Below the pieces are notes generated by a model. The model was not told the DNA's origin, did not search any database, and was given only the letters and a program-made list of their open reading frames with translations. Both the position numbers and the translations under genes were made by a program. DNA of 64,000 nt from Prochlorococcus marinus str. MIT 9215 (GTDB lineage Bacteria > Cyanobacteriota > Cyanobacteriia > PCC-6307 > Cyanobiaceae): positions 1 to 64,000 of the forward strand of contig NC_009840.1 in the NCBI RefSeq assembly GCF_000018065.1. The letters run 5' to 3'. Numbering within the stretch: position 1 is the stretch's first letter; each line of letters begins with the position of its first letter. This document shows, piece by piece, positions 30,457 to 40,027 of this stretch.

Positions 30457-30855
30457 TTAAGCAGCTTTATAATCTGATTTATCTTTTTCGTAATTTTGTT
30501 TTACCCTAACATTAGGATTAGCCCATTGCAGTAATCGTATAGCTAATCTCAAATCTCCCTCTAACCACGCTCTTATAGCCATTGCTCTTCGTGGGTCATA
30601 AAATTTTTGTTTTCTATACCAATACAAAGCATTTTCGTCTGATTTATCTCCATTGCAGGAAAGACATGCAGGGACACAGTTTTCTGTTGTACTTAAACCG
30701 CCTTGGCAACGCGGTAACACATGATCAATTGATTCAGAAGGTTTTCCGCAATATATGCAACTTTTTCCTGTAAATCTATGAATAGATTTTCGCCATTGTC
30801 TCAATTTGAACTTAGGGCATAAATCCTCTAAAAACACCGCATCGTTTATATGCAT
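30457..30855 (-). CDS. HNH endonuclease family protein
   Basis: A 132-residue stand-alone HNH domain: a zinc knuckle formed by CIYCG (C33, C36) and CLSCN (C64, C67) surrounds the catalytic ESIDHVLPRCQGG (D44-H45) and the TTENCVPAC Asn at about 59. Cyanobacteria carry several such small HNH proteins that are not tied to restriction or introns. The role is unknown; a DNA nicking or repair function is an inference. No methylase or mobile element flanks it. Confidence 0.88.
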   Translation of the reverse strand: MHINDAVFLEDLCPKFKLRQWRKSIHRFTGKSCIYCGKPSESIDHVLPRCQGGLSTTENCVPACLSCNGDKSDENALYWYRKQKFYDPRRAMAIRAWLEGDLRLAIRLLQWANPNVRVKQNYEKDKSDYKAA

Positions 30856-31019
30856 TCAGACCATTTAGTTAATTGAATAATGGCTTGAATATATTAAAAG
30901 TCAATATTAAATTTTTATTTTTTAGCTTAAATTAGCTTGCAAAAATATAATTTAGTGTTGATAGATACAAAGCAGTTTGTATATATCTTTTATGAGATTG
31001 ATAAATTTTTAAGATTTAA

Positions 31020-31469
31020 TTAATAACTATATCGATCAATGCTTTCTTCAGAAAAATCTTCGTTCGCTTCTTCTAATTCTTTTTCTAATTTTTTTCTCTT
31101 CTTTTCTTTTTCTTGAGCTTCTTTTTCTTTTCTTTCTTCTTCTTTTTTTAAATCTCTTATTAGTTTCCTATTTGGATGAAGATTATCTAAGTATTCAACG
31201 CAATAGCTGAAGGTTTCTCTATCTCTTATGACTGACTCAGTAATTTGTGCGGCTGCTTGTTTAGGTGAGACCTTAAAAAATCCTCCTTTTTGCTTTTTGA
31301 TATATGTATATGCCGCATCCCAACTACTTTCATGATCATTGCCACCTTCTCTCATAGTACAGAAAATTTCTGCTCCAAATGAACCTGCATTTATTTTTGA
31401 AGTGGTAAGGACAAGAGGAGTTAATAATCCTAAAGTTAATACTATTTTTTTCTGTTTCAATCTTTTCAT
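31020..31469 (-). CDS. Secreted protein with Lys/Glu-rich C-terminal helix, unknown
   Basis: The 149-residue protein has a signal peptide (basic start MKRLKQKK, hydrophobic VLTLGLLTPLVL, predicted cut near INAGS). A middle part has Trp/Tyr and two Cys (FCTMREGG and FSYCVEYL) that may pair. The C-terminal part (about 105-135) is an almost pure Lys/Glu helix. The coding strand shows a long polypurine run at about 31060-31160. Similar proteins are frequent in marine picocyanobacteria; function is not known. Confidence 0.7.
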   Translation of the reverse strand: MKRLKQKKIVLTLGLLTPLVLTTSKINAGSFGAEIFCTMREGGNDHESSWDAAYTYIKKQKGGFFKVSPKQAAAQITESVIRDRETFSYCVEYLDNLHPNRKLIRDLKKEEERKEKEAQEKEKKRKKLEKELEEANEDFSEESIDRYSY

Positions 31470-31526
31470 TAAACTTTATATCTTCTATTTAAAAGTATCT
31501 TTTATTGTAAAAATGTCTATAGAAAT

Positions 31527-32039
31527 TTAAGATTTAATTACTCCAAATAGATTCAAGCATTTCACTACTATTGGAAGGATTAAAAGCACAGTAATCAGTC
31601 TTACAGCGTGTAAAGTTGCTACTGCAGCTCCTACTCCGTATTCGGAACCTACAAGACTCATTCCGCTAATTCCTCCTGGTGCAGCCCCTAGGATTGTAGT
31701 TATTATATCTATTTTAAGTAATCTGCTTGTCCATAATCCAATTGCTAATCCTGTAATAACTAAAGTAAAAGTTATTAATATAGCTGGCTTCCATAAGCTT
31801 TGAATATCAACTAATAAGTCTTTTGTTAATGATGTGCCAATGACTGTTCCAATTCCGATTTCCAAAATTGTTCTTGTGCCAATCGGCCACTCTGCTACGT
31901 CGACTTTGCCACTGATGCTAAGTGTGCTTGCTCCTATTAAAGCCCCTGCAATAGGAGCTGCAGGAATACCTGTTTTTAGAGCTAAAGCTCCAAGAATACC
32001 ACCTGCAATTAGATAATAGATTAAATTTATGTAAGGCAT
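31527..32039 (-). CDS. AbrB-family membrane protein (single-repeat form)
   Basis: The 170-residue protein is almost all membrane helices with Gly-rich patterns: GGILGALALKTGIPAAPIAGALIG, then GIGTVIGTSLTKDLL, and ILGAAPGGISGMSLVGSEYGVGA. These match the AbrB membrane duplication family (not the AbrB transcription factor). Usual members have two copies in ~350 residues; this one has a single copy, probably acting as a dimer. Transport or regulatory role unknown. Confidence 0.8.
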   Translation of the reverse strand: MPYINLIYYLIAGGILGALALKTGIPAAPIAGALIGASTLSISGKVDVAEWPIGTRTILEIGIGTVIGTSLTKDLLVDIQSLWKPAILITFTLVITGLAIGLWTSRLLKIDIITTILGAAPGGISGMSLVGSEYGVGAAVATLHAVRLITVLLILPIVVKCLNLFGVIKS

Positions 32040-32172
32040 AAATCTGAAAGATATTTGATCATAATATTAGAAAAAAATTTTTTTATTTCAGTTTAAAGTC
32101 AAATAATTTTTTTTGTTTTCTCTCGTAATGTCCCCTTTTGTTGGCATAATATTAACTAAAGGATGAATTTTT

Positions 32173-32370
32173 ATGTCTTCACAAATTTCATACAAAGATA
32201 ATAAAAACCGTATAAAGAAAAAATTATCTTTTTTTGAGGGTGGCCACCAGCTCGAAAAGTTAGAGTTTGCCCTTGCAATCGCTCAAACTAAGGGAGATAA
32301 AAAAAAATCAATCATACTTAGAAAAAAAATTGTTGAATTAGGTGGAAATGTTGAAGAGCCAGGAACCTAA
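32173..32370 (+). CDS. Small conserved hypothetical protein
   Basis: The 65-residue basic protein appears to have two helices (FFEGGHQLEKLEFALAIAQT and DKKKSIILRKKIVELGG). An ATG at 32173 follows a TAATAT sequence at about 32148 that could serve as a -10. The stop lies one base from the stop of the convergent aminotransferase. I do not recognise a domain. Confidence 0.6.
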   Translation: MSSQISYKDNKNRIKKKLSFFEGGHQLEKLEFALAIAQTKGDKKKSIILRKKIVELGGNVEEPGT

Positions 32371-32371
32371 C

Positions 32372-33535
32372 TTACTTTCCTTCAAGATATCTTGATGCTA
32401 CAACTAATGCTTCACCAGCTTGTTGGGCTGTGATTTTACCAATTTCGAGCAGTGTAGTACTTATAGCAGAAATCACTGAAATTATATCTCTGTCGTTTAT
32501 GTAGCCTAAATGTCCGACTCGAAATATTTTTCCTTTCAAGTGATCTTGTCCACCAGCAAGTAAAATATCAAATTTATTTTTTATCGTCTTTCTAAATTCT
32601 TCAGCATCCATTTCTCCAGTTTTGATTGCAGTAATTGATGGACTTAAATATTTTTCATCTGCAAATAATTCAAGATTTAAAGCTTTTATGGCATTGCTCA
32701 TTGCTAATTTATGTTTATTGTGTCTGAGGAAAATTTTATCTAAGCCTTCTTCTCTCATCATTTTTAAAGCTTCATCTAAAGCAAAAACCAAATTAACTGC
32801 TGGAGTATATGGATTACTATTACTTAAAAGACTTTTTCTGTAGGATTTCAAATTCAAATAGAATTTTGGTAAATTTGATTTTTCTGAAGCCTCCCATGCT
32901 TTTTGACTCATTGATATAAAACTAAGACCTGGCGGTATCATATAACCCTTTTGCGATCCTGAAGCAACGATATCTAATTCCCATTCATCAACTGGTACAT
33001 TGCATGCTCCAATACTTGTAACGCAGTCAATAATTGATAAAGCTCTGCTGTGAGAGCGAATATATGAACTTATAGTTTCTAGATCATTAACTACACCCGT
33101 TGAGGTTTCAGAATGAGTCAAAATAACCGCTTTTATTTCTTTTTGTTTATCTTCCTCTAATACCTTTTTGAATTCTTCTGGATTCAGTGGCGTGCCCCAT
33201 TCGGAATCAATTTTTATTACTTCTAGTCCAAATTCTTTAGCAACTTTTATCCATCTTTCGCCAAATTTTCCATTTTCTCCACAAATTACTTTATCTCCCT
33301 TACTTAAGGTATTTATTATTCCAGCCTCCATTGCCGCAGTGCCACTACCAGTGATTGTTAGAACATCATTTTGAGTTTGATGAAGCCACTGTAAATTTTT
33401 AGTAGTACTTTCTACGAGATCTTGGAATTCTTTACTGCGATGGCCTATGGGATGCTTACTTAATGCCTGTAAAACTTTTTCTGGAACTGGTGTGGGTCCA
33501 GGAATCATCAATGATAATTTTTGTTGTATGGCCAC
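32372..33535 (-). CDS. Serine/alanine-glyoxylate-type aminotransferase (class V)
   Basis: A PLP enzyme of the serine-pyruvate/alanine-glyoxylate aminotransferase family, used in photorespiratory glyoxylate handling. Motifs: MIPGPTPVPEKVLQAL at the start, GSGTAAMEAGI near 63, HSETSTGVVND near 140, DCVTSIGACNVPVDEW near 170 and the PLP lysine in ASGSQKGYMIPPG near 195. 387 residues. The start is GTG. The substrate pair cannot be fixed from sequence alone. Confidence 0.88.
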   Translation of the reverse strand: MAIQQKLSLMIPGPTPVPEKVLQALSKHPIGHRSKEFQDLVESTTKNLQWLHQTQNDVLTITGSGTAAMEAGIINTLSKGDKVICGENGKFGERWIKVAKEFGLEVIKIDSEWGTPLNPEEFKKVLEEDKQKEIKAVILTHSETSTGVVNDLETISSYIRSHSRALSIIDCVTSIGACNVPVDEWELDIVASGSQKGYMIPPGLSFISMSQKAWEASEKSNLPKFYLNLKSYRKSLLSNSNPYTPAVNLVFALDEALKMMREEGLDKIFLRHNKHKLAMSNAIKALNLELFADEKYLSPSITAIKTGEMDAEEFRKTIKNKFDILLAGGQDHLKGKIFRVGHLGYINDRDIISVISAISTTLLEIGKITAQQAGEALVVASRYLEGK

Positions 33536-33595
33536 TTTTTGTTAAATAGGTCATTCTTAGATTAGTTCTCATATTATATTTTTCAATTACTTGAT

Positions 33596-34708
33596 TTGAA
33601 AAAAGGATTTTCTTTACCTTTATGGGTTGCCGGAGCTGCTAGGTCAGCATTAAAAAAACTAGTAGGGTTATCATTTGAGAATTATGAACTAATAAAAATT
33701 CCTTATGAAAAAAAGGAAATAAAAATTGAGATTCATTCTGTAGGTTTACTTAAAAATGACTCGCATGCATTAGGAATTACCTTTGCAAAGTCTGGATTAG
33801 ATCTTGATATTACACAAAACTTAGAAATATGGACAATAGCTTCTTTAGAAAAAATTTCTTTTGAGAATTCTCTTCAAAGAGTTCCAATAAATATTATTGC
33901 AGGATCTGGTGTAGGCATAAAAGAAGATACATCAGAAATATGCATTTCTAATTTTGCAAAAGAAGTTTTATACGAAAATTTATTAGATATTATCCCTGAG
34001 GGATTTAATTTGAAATTAGAAATAATTTTTCCAAATGGGGCGTTTTTAGCTGAAAGAACTAGTAATCAGTCATTTGGTATTGTTGATGGATTATCTATTA
34101 TTGGCACTTCTGCTGAAACTTATTCGAGTGCTTCACCTGATCAATTAGAAGAGGCTAAAAATAATTTAGCAAAGTTAATTCAAAATGATTTTAAAGGGGA
34201 AGTTGTTTTTGTTATTGGTGAAAATGGGTTAAATTTGCTTAAAACTCATAATGTTAATTTGCCAATCATCAAAATTGGAAATTGGATAGGACCGTTATTA
34301 GTTGATGCTGCAATAAAAAAAGTTAAAACTGTAATTCTCTTTGGTTATCATGGGAAATTAATTAAATTAGCAGGCGGTATTTTTCATACACATAATCATT
34401 TAGCTGACGGAAGAATTGAGATTCTTGTTTATTTAGCAGTTCAAGAAAATGTGCCATTTGAAATAATAGTTAAATTATCTAAGTTAGATAATATTGAGAA
34501 TGCATTACTATTTCTTGAAAAATTTAATCAATCTACAGCGGACAAATTATTCAAGCGTTTATCAAATACGATCGAAAAGCGTTCTTTTGCTTATGTAAAT
34601 AGGTATGTAAAAACTGATATGGAAATCGCTTCAATCATTTTTGATAGAAAAAGGAAAATAAGGTGGGCTGGAATTTATGGAAAAAAGTATATTTCTTATT
34701 TTCAATGA
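33596..34708 (+). CDS. cbiD: Cobalt-precorrin-5B C(1)-methyltransferase
   Basis: CbiD methylates C1 of the corrin ring in anaerobic-type cobalamin synthesis. The 370-residue protein has the N-terminal GFSLPLWVAGAARSALKKL segment, IIAGSGVGI near 100, and a later GIVDGLSIIGTSAETYSS near 160 and AGGIFHTHNHLADGR near 258. The start is TTG at 33596. It lies 60 bp from the divergent aminotransferase and 54 bp before guaA. Its presence agrees with the cobalamin need of queG. Confidence 0.92.
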   Translation: MKKGFSLPLWVAGAARSALKKLVGLSFENYELIKIPYEKKEIKIEIHSVGLLKNDSHALGITFAKSGLDLDITQNLEIWTIASLEKISFENSLQRVPINIIAGSGVGIKEDTSEICISNFAKEVLYENLLDIIPEGFNLKLEIIFPNGAFLAERTSNQSFGIVDGLSIIGTSAETYSSASPDQLEEAKNNLAKLIQNDFKGEVVFVIGENGLNLLKTHNVNLPIIKIGNWIGPLLVDAAIKKVKTVILFGYHGKLIKLAGGIFHTHNHLADGRIEILVYLAVQENVPFEIIVKLSKLDNIENALLFLEKFNQSTADKLFKRLSNTIEKRSFAYVNRYVKTDMEIASIIFDRKRKIRWAGIYGKKYISYFQ

Positions 34709-34762
34709 GATTAATTTGTGATTCATTATGCTTTTGTAAATAAATTGAGTTAACTTTTATAC

Positions 34763-36349
34763 ATGAGTCAAACATCTTTAAAAAAAGAACGAGATCCTTC
34801 AATATTAATTCTGGATTTCGGATCTCAATATTCTGAATTGATTGCAAGAAGAATTAGAGAAACTAATGTTTTTTCTCTTGTAGTAAGTAATTGCATTTCA
34901 ATTAAGGAAATTAATAATATTAATCCCAAAGGGATCATTTTGAGTGGAGGTCCAAATTCTGTATATGAGCAAAATGCGCCTAAATGTGATGAAAAAATTT
35001 TTAATTTAGGAATTCCTATTCTTGGTATATGCTATGGAATGCAATTAATGGTCAAAGAACTTGGTGGATCTGTTATCCCAGCAACAAAAAAAGCTGAATA
35101 TGGTAGAGCACCAATAAATATAGACCAAGAATCTGATCTCCTTTCTGATGTACAAGATAAATCTATAATGTGGATGAGTCATGGCGATTCTATTAAATGT
35201 TTGCCTGTTGGATTTAATAAAATTGCTCATACCGAGAACACACTCCATGCAGCAATTTCAAATGATTTAAAGAAATTATTTGGCGTACAGTTTCATCCTG
35301 AAGTTATTCATTCAGAGTATGGGATGACGGTAATTAAAAATTTTGTTTATAAAATCTCTTGTTGTGCGGCTGATTGGACAACCGAAACCTATATTGAGGA
35401 AACTATTCCTAGGATAAGAGAACAAGTTGGCAATAAAAAAGTTTTGCTTGCCTTGTCAGGAGGAGTTGATTCATCAACTCTTGCTTTTCTTCTCAATAAA
35501 GCAATTGGAAACCAGCTCACATGCATGTTTATTGACCAAGGTTTTATGAGAAAAGGTGAACCAGAATTTTTAATGAATTTTTTTGATAAGAAATTTCATA
35601 TAAAAGTTGAATATATTAATGCCAGGAAAAGGTTTATTTCTAAATTAAAAGGGATTACTGAACCAGAACAAAAAAGAAAAATTATTGGTGAAGAATTTAT
35701 CAGGGTATTTGAAGAAGAAAGCAATAGGTTGGGACCTTTTCAGTATTTAGCTCAAGGTACTCTTTATCCTGATGTTATTGAGAGTGCTGGGACTAATATT
35801 GATCCCAAAACAGGTGAAAGAATAGCCGTAAAAATAAAGAGTCATCATAATGTGGGTGGATTGCCAAAAGATTTACAATTTAAATTAGTTGAGCCATTAA
35901 GAAAACTTTTCAAGGACGAAGTCCGACAAGTTGGAGCTGCTTTAGGTTTGCCGGCTGAAATTATAAAAAGGCATCCATTCCCAGGTCCAGGATTAGCTAT
36001 AAGAATTTTGGGAGAGGTGAATAATGAAAAACTTGATTGTTTGAGAGATGCAGATTGGATAGTAAGAGATGAAATTAAAAAAGCAGGTCTTTACAATGAG
36101 ATTTGGCAAGCTTTTGCAGTATTGTTGCCTGTAAAAACCGTAGGAGTTATGGGTGATAAAAGGACTTATGCGTGGCCAATAGTTTTACGTTGTGTATCAA
36201 GTGAAGATGGGATGACAGCCGATTGGTCAAAAATTCCCTTTAAGATTTTGGAGAGGATTGCAAATAGAATCGTAAATGAAGTAATTTCAGTAAATAGAGT
36301 TGTTTATGATATTACAAGTAAACCTCCTGGAACTATTGAGTGGGAATGA
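34763..36349 (+). CDS. guaA: GMP synthase (glutamine-hydrolysing)
   Basis: GuaA converts XMP to GMP. Residues about 1-200 form a class I glutaminase: nucleophile Cys90 in GICYGMQL, and His178/Glu180 in VQFHPEV. The ATP pyrophosphatase loop [11 protein letters not shown] is at about 230-240. The C-terminal dimerisation domain has [15 protein letters not shown] and ends in [14 protein letters not shown]. 528 residues. It is the last core gene before a more variable stretch. Confidence 0.97.
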   Translation: MSQTSLKKERDPSILILDFGSQYSELIARRIRETNVFSLVVSNCISIKEINNINPKGIILSGGPNSVYEQNAPKCDEKIFNLGIPILGICYGMQLMVKELGGSVIPATKKAEYGRAPINIDQESDLLSDVQDKSIMWMSHGDSIKCLPVGFNKIAHTENTLHAAISNDLKKLFGVQFHPEVIHSEYGMTVIKNFVYKISCCAADWTTETYIEETIPRIREQVGNKKVLLALSGGVDSSTLAFLLNKAIGNQLTCMFIDQGFMRKGEPEFLMNFFDKKFHIKVEYINARKRFISKLKGITEPEQKRKIIGEEFIRVFEEESNRLGPFQYLAQGTLYPDVIESAGTNIDPKTGERIAVKIKSHHNVGGLPKDLQFKLVEPLRKLFKDEVRQVGAALGLPAEIIKRHPFPGPGLAIRILGEVNNEKLDCLRDADWIVRDEIKKAGLYNEIWQAFAVLLPVKTVGVMGDKRTYAWPIVLRCVSSEDGMTADWSKIPFKILERIANRIVNEVISVNRVVYDITSKPPGTIEWE

Positions 36350-36727
36350 AAAGCAGGGTATAAACCTAGTTATAGTTTAGAAAAATTGGTTTCACACGAG
36401 TTTCACATGAGAATCTTGTAACCTATTGGCAAGGTATCTCGATATGGAGGTTTCACATGGGTTTCACATGGAGGTAAAAATTTATCTCTACAGAGAAATC
36501 GTAAAGTTTTAAATTTCTCTACACTTTATATTTGAATGCATTTTTTGATTTATCAGAATAAAAGTTTGAAATATAAAAATTAATTGAAGGTGTAAATTTT
36601 GAATATAAATGTTTCCAAAGTTAATTATAAATAGTCCATTAATACAAGTAATTTATTGGTGCTACGTGTGTATAAGTGTGTTACTATAGGGTGATAATTT
36701 TTTAATATGTTTATTTTTAGCAGGCAT
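36350..36727. other. 378-bp intergenic region with operator-like direct repeats, upstream of mreB
   Basis: No credible ORF. It holds four copies of GTTTCACAYG (36389, 36400, 36450, 36461) as two pairs, each pair spaced by 11 bp. An inverted pair AGAGAAAT/ATTTCTCT lies at 36492-36520. A possible -10 TACTAT is at 36682-36687, 40 bases before the mreB start chosen here. Confidence 0.6.
36389..36470 (+). promoter_or_regulatory. Two paired 10-bp direct repeats with 11-bp spacing
   Basis: GTTTCACACG (36389-36398) and GTTTCACATG (36400-36409) form pair 1. GTTTCACATG at 36450-36459 and 36461-36470 form pair 2. One-helical-turn spacing of short direct repeats is the site layout used by OmpR/PhoB-family response regulators, including cyanobacterial RpaA/RpaB. 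The core word differs from published consensus, so the factor is unknown. Confidence 0.5.
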
Positions 36728-37780
36728 ATGTTTTGGAATCGATTTCAATTTTCTAGAGATATCGGTATTGATTTGGGAACTGCCAATACACTGATTCATG
36801 TTTCCGGAAAAGGAGTAATACTTGAAGAGCCTTCAGTAGTTGCGATGGATTTAGAAGAGGGAGTTCCATTGGCAGTTGGTGAAGAAGCAAAATTGATGTT
36901 AGGAAGAACTCCTGGGAATATAAAGGCTGTTAGACCTTTGAGGGATGGTGTTATTGCAGATTTTGATGCTGCGGAAAAAATGATACAAACATTTATTCAA
37001 AAATGTAATGAGGGTAAAGGTTTATTAGCTCCTAGAATAGTCATTGGAATTCCAAGTGGTATTACTAGTGTTGAGCGAAGAGCCGTTAGAGAAGCTGGAT
37101 TAGCTGGAGCTAGAGAAGTTTATTTAATTGATGAGCCTGTTGCCGCCGCAATTGGAGCCTCACTTCCTGTAACTGAGCCAGTCGGTACTATGATTGTTGA
37201 TATTGGCGGAGGCACTACTGAAGTTGCAGTATTAAGTCTTGGCGGGACAGTTGTAAGTGAATCTCTTCGAATAGCAGGTGATGAAATAAATGATTCAATA
37301 ACTAGCTATCTTAAAAAAAATCATGGTTTGGCAGTTGGTGAGAGAACGGCAGAAAAGATAAAAATCAAAATAGGTTCTGCTTTTCCTGATGATAATTTTG
37401 ATGATACAACTTATGAAGTTAGAGGTTTGCACTTATCTTCTGGTTTGCCAAGATCTTTAACTTTAACTTCTAAAGAAATTAAAGAGGCAATGGCAGATCC
37501 ACTAAATAAAATTATTGAAGCTATTAAAAGAACTTTAGAGAGAACACCCCCTGAACTTGCTGCAGATATTGTTGAAAGAGGGATTATGCTTGCAGGAGGT
37601 GGAGCTTTAATAAGAGGAATTAATGATTTAGTTACTCAGGAGACGGGGATTTTTGCGCACATTGCGGAGGATCCTTTGCTGTGTGTAGTAAATGGCTGTG
37701 GAGAAATACTTGGTGATTTTAGAAAACTTAAAAAAATAGTAGATACAGTCGATATGGGAACTAATTCAATTAGAAATTAA
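36728..37780 (+). CDS. mreB: Rod-shape protein MreB (actin-like), solitary
   Basis: A bacterial actin that guides sidewall peptidoglycan synthesis. Phosphate 1 loop RDIGIDLGTANTL (about 9-21), VIGIPSGITSVERRAVREA near 100, IDEPVAAAIG, phosphate 2 VDIGGGTTEVAVL near 158 and adenosine loop GIMLAGGGALIRGI near 282 are intact. I chose the ATG at 36728, preceded by AGCAGG, because it gives the usual MFxxRFxxSRDIG start; an ATG at 36707 adds seven residues. 350 residues. No mreC or mreD follows; instead the next genes are small and on the other strand. It may be a second copy or a relocated one. Confidence 0.92.
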   Translation: MFWNRFQFSRDIGIDLGTANTLIHVSGKGVILEEPSVVAMDLEEGVPLAVGEEAKLMLGRTPGNIKAVRPLRDGVIADFDAAEKMIQTFIQKCNEGKGLLAPRIVIGIPSGITSVERRAVREAGLAGAREVYLIDEPVAAAIGASLPVTEPVGTMIVDIGGGTTEVAVLSLGGTVVSESLRIAGDEINDSITSYLKKNHGLAVGERTAEKIKIKIGSAFPDDNFDDTTYEVRGLHLSSGLPRSLTLTSKEIKEAMADPLNKIIEAIKRTLERTPPELAADIVERGIMLAGGGALIRGINDLVTQETGIFAHIAEDPLLCVVNGCGEILGDFRKLKKIVDTVDMGTNSIRN

Positions 37781-37823
37781 GAAGAATCAAATTAATTTTT
37801 AGCAATATACGATTTAAGATTTT

Positions 37824-38135
37824 TTATTTTTCTAATAAATAAAATTTCTCTTCACCTATTTTGTCTGGTTTCACTATTTTGCAACCTTTATCTTTTTCTA
37901 AATTGCAATCTTTCGAGGCAGCAACTGTTGTCCATGAACAAACTTTTTCTTCTGAGTATTCTTGTTTAATAGTCCAGCCCTCGTTGATATACCTTTCAAG
38001 ATTGCTATCATCTCCACATGAAACAATTATTTCAATACTATTTTCGTTTTCAGTAACTTTATTTTCCGGTGCTTTGCAGCCACCGATTAAAAAAAAGATA
38101 ATAAAAATGTAATTTAATCTTTGCAGTGCTTTCAT
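37824..38135 (-). CDS. Small lipoprotein, unknown
   Basis: The 103-residue protein has a signal peptide with a lipobox IGGC (Cys20) after a hydrophobic stretch, so it is probably a lipoprotein. The mature part has several Cys (IVSCGDD, KVCSW, KDCNLEKDKGCK) and a GW motif. I chose the ATG at 38135 because it overlaps the upstream stop by 4 bp (ATGA); an ATG at 38150 adds five residues. Last gene of a run of five minus-strand genes around murA. Confidence 0.65.
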   Translation of the reverse strand: MKALQRLNYIFIIFFLIGGCKAPENKVTENENSIEIIVSCGDDSNLERYINEGWTIKQEYSEEKVCSWTTVAASKDCNLEKDKGCKIVKPDKIGEEKFYLLEK

Positions 38136-38428
38136 TGTTCTTTCATACATATATTTAATTTTTCAATAGCTGTTTTTGGAAATCCGAGACTTAAAAACTT
38201 TTCATAATCACTATTATCCCCTTTGCATATTTTTTCTTTGTTTTCATTTTGTATTTGTCTTTGTTCTTGAATTAATTTTTGAACTCTGGATTTCTCTTTG
38301 ACCTTATAAATAAAAGGTAAAGAACCAACAATTAAACCGATTATAAATGCATATGCGAGTTTTGATTTGTATCTTTTCAAGTCATTTATGAGATTATTTT
38401 CTACTAATAAACTACTTACTTTAAACAT
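38132..38428 (-). CDS. Small membrane protein, unknown
   Basis: The 98-residue protein has one membrane segment at about residues 24-42 (KLAYAFIIGLIVGSLPFIY) followed by a coiled-coil-like Lys/Gln/Glu stretch and a C-terminal part with two Cys (KICKGD, LNICMKEQ). The motif DYEKFLSLGFPKTAI parallels the DDSNLERYINEGW part of the next gene, suggesting distant relation; this is an inference. It follows murA by 8 bp. Confidence 0.65.
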   Translation of the reverse strand: MFKVSSLLVENNLINDLKRYKSKLAYAFIIGLIVGSLPFIYKVKEKSRVQKLIQEQRQIQNENKEKICKGDNSDYEKFLSLGFPKTAIEKLNICMKEQ

Positions 38429-38436
38429 AATTTTTA

Positions 38437-39750
38437 TTATTTTTTTAAAATTGATGCTCCAATTTCTTGGAATTTTTCAGAGAAATTTTCGTATCCTCTT
38501 TCTAAGTGTTCTAATCCTTTAACTATTGTTTTTCCATTTGCAGAAAGTCCTGCAATAGCTAATGCAGCAGTAGCTCTTAAATCAGACCCCGTAACTTCTC
38601 TTCCCTGTAATTTTTTGACTCCGATAACTTTTGCAATATTATTTTTGACAGTAATTTTAGCTCCCATATGATTTAGCTCTTTAACATGATGCATTCGATT
38701 TTCAAATACTGTTTCCTTAATTTTTGAGATACCATTTGTTGTTGCCATTAAAGCCATAAAAGGTGCCTGTAGATCGGTTGGAAAATCAGGAAATGGACCG
38801 GTTGTTATATCAACTGAATTTAAAATTTGATTGGGAATAATTTTTAAACAAAAGTTGGAATATTCGAACTTACAGCCACAAAGTTCGAGTTTGTTAATTA
38901 ATGCTTTTAAGTGATTTGGTTCGCATGGAAAAAGACTAATTGTTGATCTTGTTATTGCGGCAGCAAGTAAAAAAGTACCTGCTTCAATTCTGTCAGGTAT
39001 TACTGTGTAATCACATCCTTTTAGGGATTCAACTCCTTCAATTGTTATACATTCAGATCCCGCACCTTTTATTCGTGCACCCATTAGATTCAACATGTTT
39101 GCTAAATCTACGATTTCCGGTTCTTCTGCTGCGTTGTTTAATATAGTTTTCCCTTTAGCTAAGGATGCTGCCATTAGTAAAGTTTCAGTAGCACCTACAC
39201 TTTTGCATTTAAAATTGATTGATGATCCCAACAATCTTTTTTGGGGATTGATTACTTTAGCTATTACATAATTGTTTCTGTATTGAAATATAACTCCTAA
39301 TTTTTTCAGTGAATCTATGTGTTCATCAATTGGTCTGGATCCTATCGAACAACCGCCTGGTAAAGGTATCTTAGCTTTTCCAAATCTTGCAAGAATTGGA
39401 CCAATACAAAAGAAACTCACTCTAAGGGCATTACATAAATCAAAAAATAAATCTTGAGGTGGAATGATAATTTCTTTAGTGTTTATTGTTAATTGATTAG
39501 CATTTGATTTGATATTTATGCCCATTGTAATTAATAATTTAGACATAATTGAAACATCTGAAATTTGAGGAACATTAAAAAGATTTATTTCGCCTTTAGA
39601 AAGAATTGATGCTGCCATTAAGACTAGAGCAGAATTTTTAGCACCACTAATTTCTATATTTCCTTTAAGAAATTTACCTCCTTCTATTTTCAAATATTTT
39701 TTATGAGAAAAATTCTTAAAAATTTTTGTGACATTATTTTTTATATCCAT
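38437..39750 (-). CDS. murA: UDP-N-acetylglucosamine 1-carboxyvinyltransferase
   Basis: MurA starts peptidoglycan synthesis by transferring enolpyruvate to UDP-GlcNAc. Residues show ISGAKNSALVLMAASIL (34-50), NALRVSFFCIGPILARFGKA, and the catalytic Cys134 in LPGGCSIGSRPIDEH (the fosfomycin target), then PDRIEAGTFLLAAA near 240 and FPTDLQAPFMAL near 318. 437 residues, with an N-terminal extension of about 17. It lies inside an operon with small secreted genes (gaps of 3 and 8 bp), an unusual setting. Confidence 0.95.
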   Translation of the reverse strand: MDIKNNVTKIFKNFSHKKYLKIEGGKFLKGNIEISGAKNSALVLMAASILSKGEINLFNVPQISDVSIMSKLLITMGINIKSNANQLTINTKEIIIPPQDLFFDLCNALRVSFFCIGPILARFGKAKIPLPGGCSIGSRPIDEHIDSLKKLGVIFQYRNNYVIAKVINPQKRLLGSSINFKCKSVGATETLLMAASLAKGKTILNNAAEEPEIVDLANMLNLMGARIKGAGSECITIEGVESLKGCDYTVIPDRIEAGTFLLAAAITRSTISLFPCEPNHLKALINKLELCGCKFEYSNFCLKIIPNQILNSVDITTGPFPDFPTDLQAPFMALMATTNGISKIKETVFENRMHHVKELNHMGAKITVKNNIAKVIGVKKLQGREVTGSDLRATAALAIAGLSANGKTIVKGLEHLERGYENFSEKFQEIGASILKK

Positions 39751-39753
39751 ATC

Positions 39754-40014
39754 TTAAGGGTTATGAAAATATGTTTCGTAAGATGAGCAATATCTTTTCT
39801 GAGATAAGAGATCTCCTTCTTCCCAACAATTTTTTATTTCAATAATGTTTTCTGCATTAGCTTCAAATGAACTATCAATAGGCTGATAATTATCATTACC
39901 GTTCTTAACGTATTTATTACTTTTAATTTGAGAGAAATTATTATCTTTGATTTGTTCAATGAAAGCCATTGGAGCTAAAAAAAGAAGCAAAGCAAAAATA
40001 GTTTTTTTATACAT
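39754..40014 (-). CDS. Small secreted protein, unknown
   Basis: The 86-residue protein has a signal peptide (MYKKTIFALLLFLAPMAF, cut near position 20) and a short Asn-rich mature part with two Cys (EIKNCWEEGD, RYCSSYETY). It ends 3 bp before murA and begins 13 bp after the upstream gene, so it is part of the murA operon. No known family is recognised. Confidence 0.6.
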   Translation of the reverse strand: MYKKTIFALLLFLAPMAFIEQIKDNNFSQIKSNKYVKNGNDNYQPIDSSFEANAENIIEIKNCWEEGDLLSQKRYCSSYETYFHNP

Positions 40015-40027
40015 TTTATTTTTTTCC

